From: Paraburkholderia sp.
Lineage (GTDB): Bacteria > Pseudomonadota > Gammaproteobacteria > Burkholderiales > Burkholderiaceae
Assembly: GCF_028283785.1 (NCBI RefSeq)
Contig: NZ_JAPWKB010000019.1
Location: 888,001-952,000, forward strand
DNA: 64,000 nucleotides
Direction of reading: 5' to 3'
In this document: positions 25,269 to 33,487 of the stretch, one piece after another
Numbering within the stretch: position 1 is the first letter of the stretch
Layout of the letters: the number at the start of each line of letters is the position of its first letter
Program-made: the position numbers and the translations under genes
The notes under the pieces: generated by a model
Told to the model about the DNA's origin: nothing
The model's database searches: none
What the model saw: the letters and a program-made list of their open reading frames with translations, nothing else

Positions 25269-26375
25269 TCATTCGACGAGCAGCGACGCGAGCATGCGTC
25301 GTCGCCAGAATTTGCGCAGATCGGCGCGGGTGACGTTCAGTGTCACCGAGCCGGTGTCGCCGCACAAGGTCAGCGCCAGTTCGTCGAGTTTGCCGTTTTG
25401 CAGCGCGGCGAGCGCGGGCGCGAACCAGTTGCGTTCGAGCGCGGCGAACGCGTCGTTCCAGCGGCCCCAGTCCTGTTCGATATAGGGCGTCGAAAACGTC
25501 TCGAGTTCGATCAGCGTGGGCAGCGCCGACGCGGTTTCGGCCACGCCCGATTCCAGCGAGTACGCGGCGAACGTGGCGGGCGGCGCGCCTGTGTCGGTGC
25601 GCGCGGCGATCGCGAGGCCGAGGGTCGCGGCGGCCTCGGACAGCACCCGGCCGAACGGACTGCGCACCGGTTGCGCCGAGCCTTGCCCGTGGAACCAGAT
25701 CGAATTCACGGCGGGCAGCCCGCGGGCTTCGCGCGCCTCGTTGACGGGATGTTCGAACCACGCCATCTGCACTTCGTTCTGCAGCTTCATCCACGCGCGC
25801 GAGCGTTCGCCCGTATGCGCTTCGTGCGGCAACCAGATTTCGATGTTGCGGCCGCTCGCACGCAGCGGCGACGCGCCGGCGAGCGTGCCGAATGCGTCGC
25901 TGGACAGATACCAGCGGGTCGGGCGGGGCGCTTCGAGCGTGACGCCGAGTTCCTCGATCAGCGGACGCGCGACCGCAAGCAGCGCGGCGGCTTCGTCGTC
26001 CGGCAGATCCAGCGAAGCGGGATCGATCAGCACCAGATGGTCATGTGCGATACGCACGTGAACCGGCTGCACGCACGCCCAGATTGCGTTGCCGGGGTCG
26101 CCGCCGTCGGCGCGCAGCATATAGGGCGCGAGCGGCGCCTCGTCGTTGGCCGCGCCGGTGCCGACGCCTTGCGGCACCGCGCCGAACTGCCGCGCGACCC
26201 AGCGTTCGTGCGGCAGCGTGCGCTGAAAATCCTCGCCGATCACCTGTTCGCCGAGCGTCGCGCGGGCCAGCAGCGTGTCGAGCGCGGGTGAGCGGATGCC
26301 GTGCAGGGCGGTCGACGCTTCGGCGGCGGCGGGCAGCACGAAGGGCAGCAAAAGATGGAGGCGGTTGGCGTTCAT
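25269..26375 (-). CDS. RpfE-like conserved protein, function unknown
   Basis: A 368-residue cytoplasmic protein beginning MNANRLHLLLPFVLPAA. It contains conserved stretches WVARQFGAVP, NAIWACVQPVHVRIAHDHLVL, QNEVQMAWFEHPVNEARE and NSIWFHGQG. I recognise it as the family named after RpfE of Xanthomonas, which also sits next to recJ; database names often call it a phosphoglycerate mutase or hypothetical. No catalytic signature is evident to me. An alternative start lies four codons upstream at 26387. A possible role with RecJ is only suggested by gene order. Confidence 0.75.
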   Translation of the reverse strand: MNANRLHLLLPFVLPAAAEASTALHGIRSPALDTLLARATLGEQVIGEDFQRTLPHERWVARQFGAVPQGVGTGAANDEAPLAPYMLRADGGDPGNAIWACVQPVHVRIAHDHLVLIDPASLDLPDDEAAALLAVARPLIEELGVTLEAPRPTRWYLSSDAFGTLAGASPLRASGRNIEIWLPHEAHTGERSRAWMKLQNEVQMAWFEHPVNEAREARGLPAVNSIWFHGQGSAQPVRSPFGRVLSEAAATLGLAIAARTDTGAPPATFAAYSLESGVAETASALPTLIELETFSTPYIEQDWGRWNDAFAALERNWFAPALAALQNGKLDELALTLCGDTGSVTLNVTRADLRKFWRRRMLASLLVE

Positions 26376-26729
26376 GATGGTCGGCATTGTATGGCAAACT
26401 TCGCGCTTGATCGGGACCGATGCGCGGAACCGGCGCGGAGCCGGACGGTGCGCGCATGCGGGATAATGCGCGCACGACCGGGCTTGCGGGACATGCCGGT
26501 CGGGGCCGGATGGCGTCGTCGCGAACCACGTATGAAATACCGCGTAATCATGTGTGAGGGCCGCGTGGCGCGGCTTTCGTGGAACCATCAGGGCCGTCCG
26601 GAACCCAATACTTACGACGCTCGGGCCTGGGTCACGCATCGTCGGCGGCGCTCCGCCGCTCTCGCCGGTTTTGCCCGTATCGCCGGCATCGACCCGACCA
26701 CAACAGCGCAACACGCAGAAAGGACTCGC
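26376..26729. other. Divergent intergenic region, RpfE-like gene / lolC
   Basis: 354 bp between divergent genes. A frame continuous with lolC runs through it, but the sequence is Arg-rich and unlike the family. I see no clear consensus promoter; GGATAATGC at 26460-26468 is a possible -10 element for lolC. Confidence 0.4.
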
Positions 26730-27983
26730 TTGAAATTTCCCTACGAATGGACGATTGGCTGGCGCTACACGCGCGCCGGCAAACGCACGACCGGTAACGG
26801 CTTCATCTCGTTCATCGCGCTGGTGTCGATGTCGGGCATCGCGCTCGGCGTCGCGGCGCTGATCGTCGTGCTGTCGGTGATGAACGGGTTTCAGAAGGAA
26901 GTGCGCGACCGGATGCTGTCGGTGCTCGCACACGTCGAAATCTTCTCGCCGACCGGTTCGATGCCGAACTGGCAGCAAACCGCACTCGAAGCGCGCCAGA
27001 ACAAAGAGGTGATCGGCGCGGCGCCGTATGTCGAAGCGCAGGCGCTGCTGACTCGCCAGGACGCCGTCAGCGGCGTGATGCTTCGCGGTGTCGAGCCGTC
27101 GCTCGAACCGCAGGTGTCCGACATCGCGAAAGAGATGAAGGGCGGCAAGCTGACCAATCTCGTGCCGGGCGATTTCGGCATCGTGCTGGGCGCGGATCTC
27201 GCCACCAATCTCGGCGTGCAGGTCAACGACAAGATCACGCTGGTCGCGCCCGAAGGCACGATGACACCGGCCGGCATGCTGCCGAGGCTCAAGCAGTTCA
27301 CCGTGGTCGGCGTGTTCGAATCGGGGCATTACGAGTACGACAGCTCGCTCGCGCTGATCAACATCAAGGACGCGCAGGCGCTGTTCCGGCTGCAGGCGCC
27401 GACCGGCGTGAGGCTAAGGCTGACCGACATGCAGCGCGCGCCGGAAGTCGCGCATCAACTGGCCCGAACGCTGTCGGGCGACCTGTATATCCGCGACTGG
27501 ACGCAGCAGAACAAGACGTGGTTCTCGGCCGTGCAGATCGAAAAACGCATGATGTTCATCATCCTGACGTTGATCATCGCGGTGGCGGCGTTCAACCTGG
27601 TGTCGTCGCTGGTGATGACCGTGACCAACAAGCAGGCCGACATCGCGATCTTGCGCACGCTCGGTGCACAGCCCGGCTCGATCATGAAGATTTTCGTGGT
27701 GCAAGGCGTGACGATCGGGTTCATCGGCACCGCGACGGGCGTTGCGCTCGGCTGTCTGATCGCGTGGAGCATTCCGTGGCTGGTGCCGATGATCGAGCAT
27801 CTGCTCGGCGTGCAATTCCTGCCGCCGTCCGTGTACTTCATCAGCGAACTGCCGTCGGAACTCGTCCCCGCCGACGTGATCAGGATCGGCCTGATCGCGT
27901 TCGTGCTGTCGTCGCTGGCCACGCTGTATCCAAGCTGGCGCGGCGCGAAGGTGCGTCCGGCGGAGGCGCTGCGCTATGAATGA
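26730..27983 (+). CDS. lolC: Lipoprotein-releasing ABC transporter permease (LolC/LolE family)
   Basis: A 417-residue inner-membrane permease of the Lol system, which lifts outer-membrane lipoproteins to LolA. It has an N-terminal transmembrane segment (ISFIALVSMSGIALGVAALIVVLSVMNGF), a large periplasmic domain with a proline-containing hook-like segment (TPAGMLPRLKQF), and three C-terminal transmembrane segments (MMFIILTLIIAVAAFNLVSSLV onward). The likely start is TTG at 26730, 6 bp after GAAAGGA and giving MKFPYEWTIGWRYTR. It overlaps lolD by 8 bp. Only one permease gene is present here, so the transporter may be a homodimer (LolF-type) unless lolE lies elsewhere. Confidence 0.93.
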   Translation: MKFPYEWTIGWRYTRAGKRTTGNGFISFIALVSMSGIALGVAALIVVLSVMNGFQKEVRDRMLSVLAHVEIFSPTGSMPNWQQTALEARQNKEVIGAAPYVEAQALLTRQDAVSGVMLRGVEPSLEPQVSDIAKEMKGGKLTNLVPGDFGIVLGADLATNLGVQVNDKITLVAPEGTMTPAGMLPRLKQFTVVGVFESGHYEYDSSLALINIKDAQALFRLQAPTGVRLRLTDMQRAPEVAHQLARTLSGDLYIRDWTQQNKTWFSAVQIEKRMMFIILTLIIAVAAFNLVSSLVMTVTNKQADIAILRTLGAQPGSIMKIFVVQGVTIGFIGTATGVALGCLIAWSIPWLVPMIEHLLGVQFLPPSVYFISELPSELVPADVIRIGLIAFVLSSLATLYPSWRGAKVRPAEALRYE

Positions 27984-28752
27984 TCGCGTGAACGACCGCT
28001 TCACTTCATCCAACGAAAAACGATCGACAGCTCAAGCCATGACCGGTGATTCCGCGCCTCATCCCTACGTGCTGGAAGCCACCGGCATTTCGAAAGCGTT
28101 CATCCAGGGCGGCCTGAACGTGCAGGTGCTGAACAACACGCAACTGAGCGTGCGGCGCGGCGAAAAGCTGGCCATCGTCGGCGCGTCGGGTTCGGGCAAG
28201 AGCACGCTGCTGCATGTGCTCGGCGGCCTCGACGATCCGAGCACCGGCGAAGTGTCGGTGCAGGGCAGGCCGTTCACCAAACTGTCGGAGCGCGAACGCA
28301 ACGATGTGCGTAATCGTGCACTCGGTTTCGTCTATCAGTTCCATCATCTGCTGCCGGAATTTACCGCGCTCGATAACGTCGCGATGCCGCTGCGGATTCG
28401 CCGCATGAGCACCGAAGCCGCGCGCGCCGAAGCGATGGCAACGCTCGAACGGGTCGGGCTTGCGCATCGCGCGAAACATCGGCCGGGCGAGCTGTCGGGC
28501 GGCGAGCGTCAGCGCGTCGCGATCGCGCGTGCGCTGGTGACCAAACCGGCGTGCGTGCTCGCCGACGAGCCGACCGGCAATCTCGACGGCGGCACGGCAG
28601 ATACGGTGTTCAACCTGATGCTCGAACTGTCGCAAACGCTCGATACGAGCTTCGTCATCGTCACGCACGACCCGGACCTCGCCGCGCGCTGTGATCGCAC
28701 GATGCGTCTGCGTGACGGTGTGCTGTACGAAGAGCCGGTCGTGCCGATCTGA
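27976..28752 (+). CDS. lolD: Lipoprotein-releasing ABC transporter ATPase LolD
   Basis: A 258-residue ATPase with Walker A GASGSGKST, Q-loop FVYQFHHLLPEFTALDN, signature LSGGERQRVAIARAL, Walker B VLADEPTGNLD and H-loop VTHD. It powers lipoprotein extraction by LolC/E. The ATG at 27976 overlaps the lolC stop; an internal ATG at codon 22 would also give a complete ABC domain, so the N-terminal 21 residues are uncertain. Confidence 0.95.
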   Translation: MNDRVNDRFTSSNEKRSTAQAMTGDSAPHPYVLEATGISKAFIQGGLNVQVLNNTQLSVRRGEKLAIVGASGSGKSTLLHVLGGLDDPSTGEVSVQGRPFTKLSERERNDVRNRALGFVYQFHHLLPEFTALDNVAMPLRIRRMSTEAARAEAMATLERVGLAHRAKHRPGELSGGERQRVAIARALVTKPACVLADEPTGNLDGGTADTVFNLMLELSQTLDTSFVIVTHDPDLAARCDRTMRLRDGVLYEEPVVPI

Positions 28753-28791
28753 GCAACAGCAACGTTTCACGTTTTTGCGAGGGCTGCGCCG

Positions 28792-29580
28792 ATGTGGATC
28801 GACACGCACTGTCACCTGGACGCGGGTGAGTTCGACGCCGACCGCGACGCGGTCGCCGCGAGCGCGCTTGGCGCGGGCGTGTCGCGCATCGTGATTCCGG
28901 GCGTCGACCGGTCGAACTTCACGACGGTCCGCGAGCTCGCGCATCGCTTCCCCGGCGGTGCTTACGCGCTCGGCATTCATCCGCTGTTCACACCGAAATC
29001 CGCCGACGCCGATCTCGACGTGTTGCGGATGGAAATCGAAGCGTCGCTCGACGATCCGCGCTTCGTCGGCATCGGCGAGATCGGTCTCGATTACTTCGTG
29101 CCCGGTCTCGACGACGCGCGTCAGCAGTTCTTCTACAACGAGCAACTGAAGCTCGCGCGTGAGTTCGATCTGCCCGTCATCTGTCATGTACGCAAATCGC
29201 AGGATCAAGTGCTGAAAGGGCTGCGGCGCAATCAGGTGCATCGCGGCATCGCGCATGCGTTCAACGGCAGTTTCCAGCAGGCGCAGGCGTATATCGATCA
29301 CGGCATGCACCTGGGTTTCGGCGGCAACCTTACCTTCGAGCGCGCCCGGCAGATTCGCCGTCTCGCCGAACAGTTGCCGTTCGACGCGATCGTCGTCGAA
29401 ACCGACGCGCCGGATATCGCGCCGTCGTGGATTTACAAGCAACGCAACTCGCCCGAACAGATTCCGGCGATCGGCAACGGCCTCGCCGAACTGCGCGGCA
29501 TGGACCCCGCAGCGGTCGCAGTAGGCACAACGGCTAACGCGCACGCCGCGCTGCCGCGGCTGTCGCTTTTGTCTGCATAA
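28792..29580 (+). CDS. tatD: TatD-family metal-dependent hydrolase/DNase
   Basis: A 262-residue TIM-barrel hydrolase with the metal-binding DTHCHLD at the N-terminus, GEIGLDYF in the middle, ICHVRKSQDQVL, AHAFNGS and the C-terminal VVETDAPDIAP. TatD proteins are 3'-5' DNases or RNases and D-aminoacyl-tRNA deacylases. It follows lolD by 39 bp on the same strand, as ycfH follows lolC-like clusters in other genomes. Which of the TatD/YcfH/YjjV subgroups it belongs to is not certain. Confidence 0.9.
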   Translation: MWIDTHCHLDAGEFDADRDAVAASALGAGVSRIVIPGVDRSNFTTVRELAHRFPGGAYALGIHPLFTPKSADADLDVLRMEIEASLDDPRFVGIGEIGLDYFVPGLDDARQQFFYNEQLKLAREFDLPVICHVRKSQDQVLKGLRRNQVHRGIAHAFNGSFQQAQAYIDHGMHLGFGGNLTFERARQIRRLAEQLPFDAIVVETDAPDIAPSWIYKQRNSPEQIPAIGNGLAELRGMDPAAVAVGTTANAHAALPRLSLLSA

Positions 29581-29699
29581 TCAATCGGTGATTCGCGCCG
29601 GGCGGAACACGCCACCGGCGATGCGGCTGCTGTTATCCATTCCCAACCTGCACGCACTTCGTCTGCGCCCGGCTATTGGCATTGCCGGGCGGAGGAAAA

Positions 29700-32327
29700 A
29701 TGCGCGCTGTGTTGTGTGGATTTGCGTTGGGCGTGTTTGCGTTGCAGCGTCAGCCGATGTTGCCGGGCGCCCTGGCGTGGTGCGCGCTGGTCGGCGGGTG
29801 CGTGGGCGGCGCGGTGCTGGCTGCGTGGCTGTCGCGTGAAAGCGCCGGGGCGGTCGTTTGCGACGCGCACGGGCGCGTGCTGGATCGTATTTTCCGCTTT
29901 GGCCGGTGGCGTGTGTGCGTGGTGTGGACGGCACTGTGGACGGCGTCCGCATGCGCAGGTTTCGGCTACGCCGCAGCGCGGGCCGAATGGCGTCTTGTAC
30001 GCAGCTTGCCGCTCGAATGGGAAGGGCGTTCCATTGGGTTGACGGGCAGCATCAAAGGCTTGCCGTCTCGCGACGAGGCGGGCGGCGCGCGTTTCCTGTT
30101 CGTCGTCGATTCGACGCATCCGCGATTGCCCGATTTTCCGCGCATCGTTCAACTGTCGTGGCGTCCGTCCGATGACGGCGTGCCGCCGCCCATACTCGAA
30201 CCCGGCGCACGCTGGAACCTGACGGCACGGCTCAAGCGGCCGCATGGCAACGCGAACGCCGGTGTGCGCGATCCGGAAGCGGCGCTTCTCGCGCGCAATG
30301 TCCGCGCGACGGGCTATGTCGCCGATCTCTCGAGCGCCACACGGCTCGCCGGTCGGGCCACCGGATTCGCGGTCGCGATCGATCGATGGCGCGCGAGCTT
30401 GCGCGCGCGGATCGGCGAGGTGCTGGGCGATGCGCCGCATCGCGGGATCGTCGTCGCGCTGTCGGTGGGCGCGCAGGACGACATCCGCGACACCGACTGG
30501 CAACTGATGCGCCGCACCGGCACGAGTCATCTGGTGGCGATTTCCGGGCTGCATATCGGCTTTGCCGCAGGACTCGCAGGATGGCTGGCCGGCGCGTTGT
30601 GGCGGCGCTCGTGTTTTATCGGCCGCGACTGGCCATTGCGCGTGCCCGCGCCGTATGTCGCGGTCACGGTCGGCGCGCTGTTCGCGGCGGCGCATGCCGC
30701 GCTGGCCGGTTTCAACGTGCCGGCACAACGCGCGTTGTGGATGCTCGGCGTGGTGGCGCTGGCCTTCGTCAGCGGACGCAGCGTTGCGTCTTCGCTGGTG
30801 CTGGCGTGGGCGTTGGGGCTGGTGCTGCTGATCGACCCGTGGGCGGTGGTGGCGCCCGGTTTCTGGCTGTCGTTCTGTGCGGTCGCAGCGATCCTGTTTG
30901 CGTTGTCGGGACGGCCGCGCCGTGTGCACCGGACATCGTCCGACGACACACCGGAGCATGACGTTCGTCTGCCGCTGTTACGCCGTTGGCGCGACGTGTC
31001 CGGGCGATGGTGTCGCGCAGGATTCGAGCGCATTCATAGCGCCGCGCACGTGCAGTTCGCGGTGACGATCGCGCTTGCTCCGCTGACCGTCTACTGGTTT
31101 TCTCAGATTCCGCTGATCGGACCGCTCGCGAATGCGTTCGCGATTCCGTGGGTCAGTCTGTTCGTCACGCCGGCCGTGCTGACCGGCATTGCGCTGCCGC
31201 AACCGCTCGATGCCTATGCGTGGCGCAGCGCGCACGGAATGCTGACGTGGCTCGTGCGCGGTTTGCAGCATGTGTCGGGGCCGTCATGGACGCTGTGGCA
31301 TGTGGCGCAGCCTGGCGCCTGGACGCTGGCTGCGGCCGCGCTCGGCGTGATCTGGTGCCTGGCGCCGAAGGGCTGGCCGTTGCGCTGGGCCGCGCCGCTG
31401 ACCTGGCTGCCGCTGTTGATGCCGCCGTCGTCCGCGCCGTCAACGGGGGCGTTCCGTCTGACTGCGCTGGATGTCGGGCAAGGGTCGTCGGTGCTGATCG
31501 AAACCGCGCATCACACGCTGTTGTTCGATGCGGGTCCGGGGCCCGAGTCGACACACGCGGGCGAGCGGATCGTCGTGCCGTATCTGCAGGCAAGAGGGAT
31601 CGACACGCTCGATACGCTGATCGTCAGTCATGCCGACTCCGATCATTCGGGCGGTGCGCCGGCCGTGCTCGATGGGGTCGGGGTGGCGCAACTGCTCGGC
31701 GCGTTGCCGCCGGACCATCCGCTGTGGACGCGCGCGCGCACGCTCGGCGCCACCACCGTGCGATGCGTGGCGGGGCAGCGCTGGCAATGGGACGGCGTCG
31801 AATTTGCGATGCTCTGGCCGGACGCCGGACCGCTCACCAGCAAGCCGAACGCGCATTGTTGCGTGTTGCGCGTGAAAACCGTGGCGGTAGACACAGCGGA
31901 CGACGCGGCTGCTCGACGCGACCTCGCGCGCGAGCCTCTAGCCACGCGGCAATCCGTGCCGCGGCAAGCGCCCGAAATTAGCGCGCTGCTCGCCGCCGAC
32001 ATCGAAGCGCCCGCCGAGCGCACGTTGCTCGCCCGCGATCGCGATGCGTTGCGCGCCGACGTGCTGGTCGTGCCGCATCACGGCAGCAGGACGTCGTCGA
32101 CCGAGCCCTTCCTCGACGCGATCGGGCCGCTCGTCGCGCTATTTCAGGTAGGCTATCGCAACCGTTTTCATCATCCGCAAGCGGGCGTGTTCGAACGTTA
32201 TCTTGCGCGGAAAATCCCGCTCGCGCGCAGCGATTCCGACGGCGCGGTCAGCATCGATGCGCAGGGCGCAACGCTGTCGATTTCGCGCTATCGCGAGACC
32301 CACCGGCGTTACTGGATGGACCGCTGA
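29700..32327 (+). CDS. comEC: DNA uptake channel protein ComEC/Rec2
   Basis: An 875-residue polytopic inner-membrane protein that passes single-stranded DNA into the cytoplasm during natural transformation. The order is N-terminal hydrophobic segments, an OB-like periplasmic region, the Competence domain (from about 245: MRRTGTSHLVAISGLHIGFAAGLAGWLAG) with many transmembrane helices, and a C-terminal metallo-beta-lactamase domain (from about 585: LDVGQGSSVLIET; VSHADSDHSGGA near 643; VPHHGSRTSS). The gene is complete and begins after GGCGGAGGAAAA. An intact comEC implies possible competence, though no other com or pil genes are in the window. Confidence 0.94.
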   Translation: MRAVLCGFALGVFALQRQPMLPGALAWCALVGGCVGGAVLAAWLSRESAGAVVCDAHGRVLDRIFRFGRWRVCVVWTALWTASACAGFGYAAARAEWRLVRSLPLEWEGRSIGLTGSIKGLPSRDEAGGARFLFVVDSTHPRLPDFPRIVQLSWRPSDDGVPPPILEPGARWNLTARLKRPHGNANAGVRDPEAALLARNVRATGYVADLSSATRLAGRATGFAVAIDRWRASLRARIGEVLGDAPHRGIVVALSVGAQDDIRDTDWQLMRRTGTSHLVAISGLHIGFAAGLAGWLAGALWRRSCFIGRDWPLRVPAPYVAVTVGALFAAAHAALAGFNVPAQRALWMLGVVALAFVSGRSVASSLVLAWALGLVLLIDPWAVVAPGFWLSFCAVAAILFALSGRPRRVHRTSSDDTPEHDVRLPLLRRWRDVSGRWCRAGFERIHSAAHVQFAVTIALAPLTVYWFSQIPLIGPLANAFAIPWVSLFVTPAVLTGIALPQPLDAYAWRSAHGMLTWLVRGLQHVSGPSWTLWHVAQPGAWTLAAAALGVIWCLAPKGWPLRWAAPLTWLPLLMPPSSAPSTGAFRLTALDVGQGSSVLIETAHHTLLFDAGPGPESTHAGERIVVPYLQARGIDTLDTLIVSHADSDHSGGAPAVLDGVGVAQLLGALPPDHPLWTRARTLGATTVRCVAGQRWQWDGVEFAMLWPDAGPLTSKPNAHCCVLRVKTVAVDTADDAAARRDLAREPLATRQSVPRQAPEISALLAADIEAPAERTLLARDRDALRADVLVVPHHGSRTSSTEPFLDAIGPLVALFQVGYRNRFHHPQAGVFERYLARKIPLARSDSDGAVSIDAQGATLSISRYRETHRRYWMDR

Positions 32328-32421
32328 CCGGTTCGTTTCGGTGGCAGCGGGCGCGCTCGGGCGGCCGGTCGAGGTCGGGTCCAGCGCCGCGCGGCATAAA
32401 ACAGAATGGAGACAACAACAG

Positions 32422-33225
32422 TTGAAAAACATCATCCACTTCTCGCACGCGAACGGTTTTCCCGCGTCCACCTACCGGACCATTTTCGCCGAGCTGGCCG
32501 ACGACTACGAACTGCGCCATATCGAACGCATCGGTCACGATCCGCGGTTTCCGGTCACGCAGGACTGGCCGCATCTGGTCGATCAACTGCTCGACGACGT
32601 CGAGCGTCGTTACGAGCGGCCGGTGTGGCTGGTCGGGCATTCGCTGGGCGGTTATCTGTCGCTGATGGCCGCGCTGAAGAAGCCGCAGTGGGTCAAGGGC
32701 GTGCTGATGCTCGACTCGCCGGTGATCAACGGATGGCGCAGCAGCGTGTTGCGGATCTCGCAATGGACGGGGCTCGACGAACGGCTATCGCCCGCCGCTG
32801 CGACCCGCACGCGCCGGACGCAATGGGCGAGCCGCGACGAAGCATGGCGCCATTTTCATTCGAAGCCGGCGTTCGCGCGCTGGGACGAGCGGATGCTGTC
32901 CGACTATATCGAGTTCGGGATGCCGCAAAGCTCGCCCGACGGTTCGCGCACGCTCGCGTTCGACCGCCGCACCGAATATCAGATCTACAAGACGTTGCCG
33001 CATACGCTCGGCGCGCGGCTTGCGCGCGGCGCGCCGGTGCCGGTCGGATTTATCGCCGGTACGCATTCGAAGGAAGTGCGGCAGTGCGGTCTCGCCGCGA
33101 CGCGTCGCGCGACCGGTGGCGACATCGAGTGGATCGAGGGCAGTCATCTGTACCCGATGGAAAAGCCGCTCGAAACGGCGCGGGCGGTGCAGCGAATGCT
33201 GCACGAACTGGCGCGGCGTGCGTGA
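32422..33225 (+). CDS. Alpha/beta-fold hydrolase
   Basis: A 267-residue hydrolase. The nucleophile elbow is GHSLGG (WLVGHSLGGYLSL); the oxyanion region is HANGFPASTY; the C-terminal catalytic His is probably in EGSHLYPMEKP. The likely start is TTG at 32422 (MKNIIHFSHANG), 9 bp after GGAGA; the comEC stop lies 95 bp upstream and the frame overlapping it is not conserved. The substrate is unknown. The gene belongs to the same strand group as comEC, but a functional link is not indicated. Confidence 0.82.
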   Translation: MKNIIHFSHANGFPASTYRTIFAELADDYELRHIERIGHDPRFPVTQDWPHLVDQLLDDVERRYERPVWLVGHSLGGYLSLMAALKKPQWVKGVLMLDSPVINGWRSSVLRISQWTGLDERLSPAAATRTRRTQWASRDEAWRHFHSKPAFARWDERMLSDYIEFGMPQSSPDGSRTLAFDRRTEYQIYKTLPHTLGARLARGAPVPVGFIAGTHSKEVRQCGLAATRRATGGDIEWIEGSHLYPMEKPLETARAVQRMLHELARRA

Positions 33226-33456
33226 CAGTGCGGTGAACCAGTGCGTCATTCCGTCGTGGATGGGCGCTGGATGTGTCGGGATTCCGCTGCGGATTGCGGG
33301 TGAGAAGTGCGTTGGAAGTGCGCTGGAAGTACTTTGGATCAGGGGCGCGCGCCGTGCGGCCCGGTGCATTCCGTTGCCTGCGAATGTCCGCTGAAAAAGG
33401 GTGCCGAATCGACTCGCGGCTCGCGCATTTTGCTGGGTCGGGAACGGCCTTTACGG

Positions 33457-33462
33457 TATAAT
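33457..33462 (+). promoter_or_regulatory. -10 box before pyrG
   Basis: TATAAT, 26 bp before the pyrG ATG. No good -35 box is seen at standard spacing. The rest of the 262-bp gap from 33226 holds no recognisable gene. Confidence 0.5.
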
Positions 33463-33487
33463 CCGTTTTTCCCGCGAGCATCCAGCG

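Noticed and set aside
23490..26291. Plus-strand open frame of over 900 codons opposite recJ and the RpfE-like gene
   Set aside because: It spans two well-supported minus-strand genes and their gap, with Arg-rich composition. It is a codon-bias artefact.
30527..31033. Minus-strand frames opposite comEC
   Set aside because: Comparable frames occur opposite every GC-rich gene here; comEC is clear on the plus strand.
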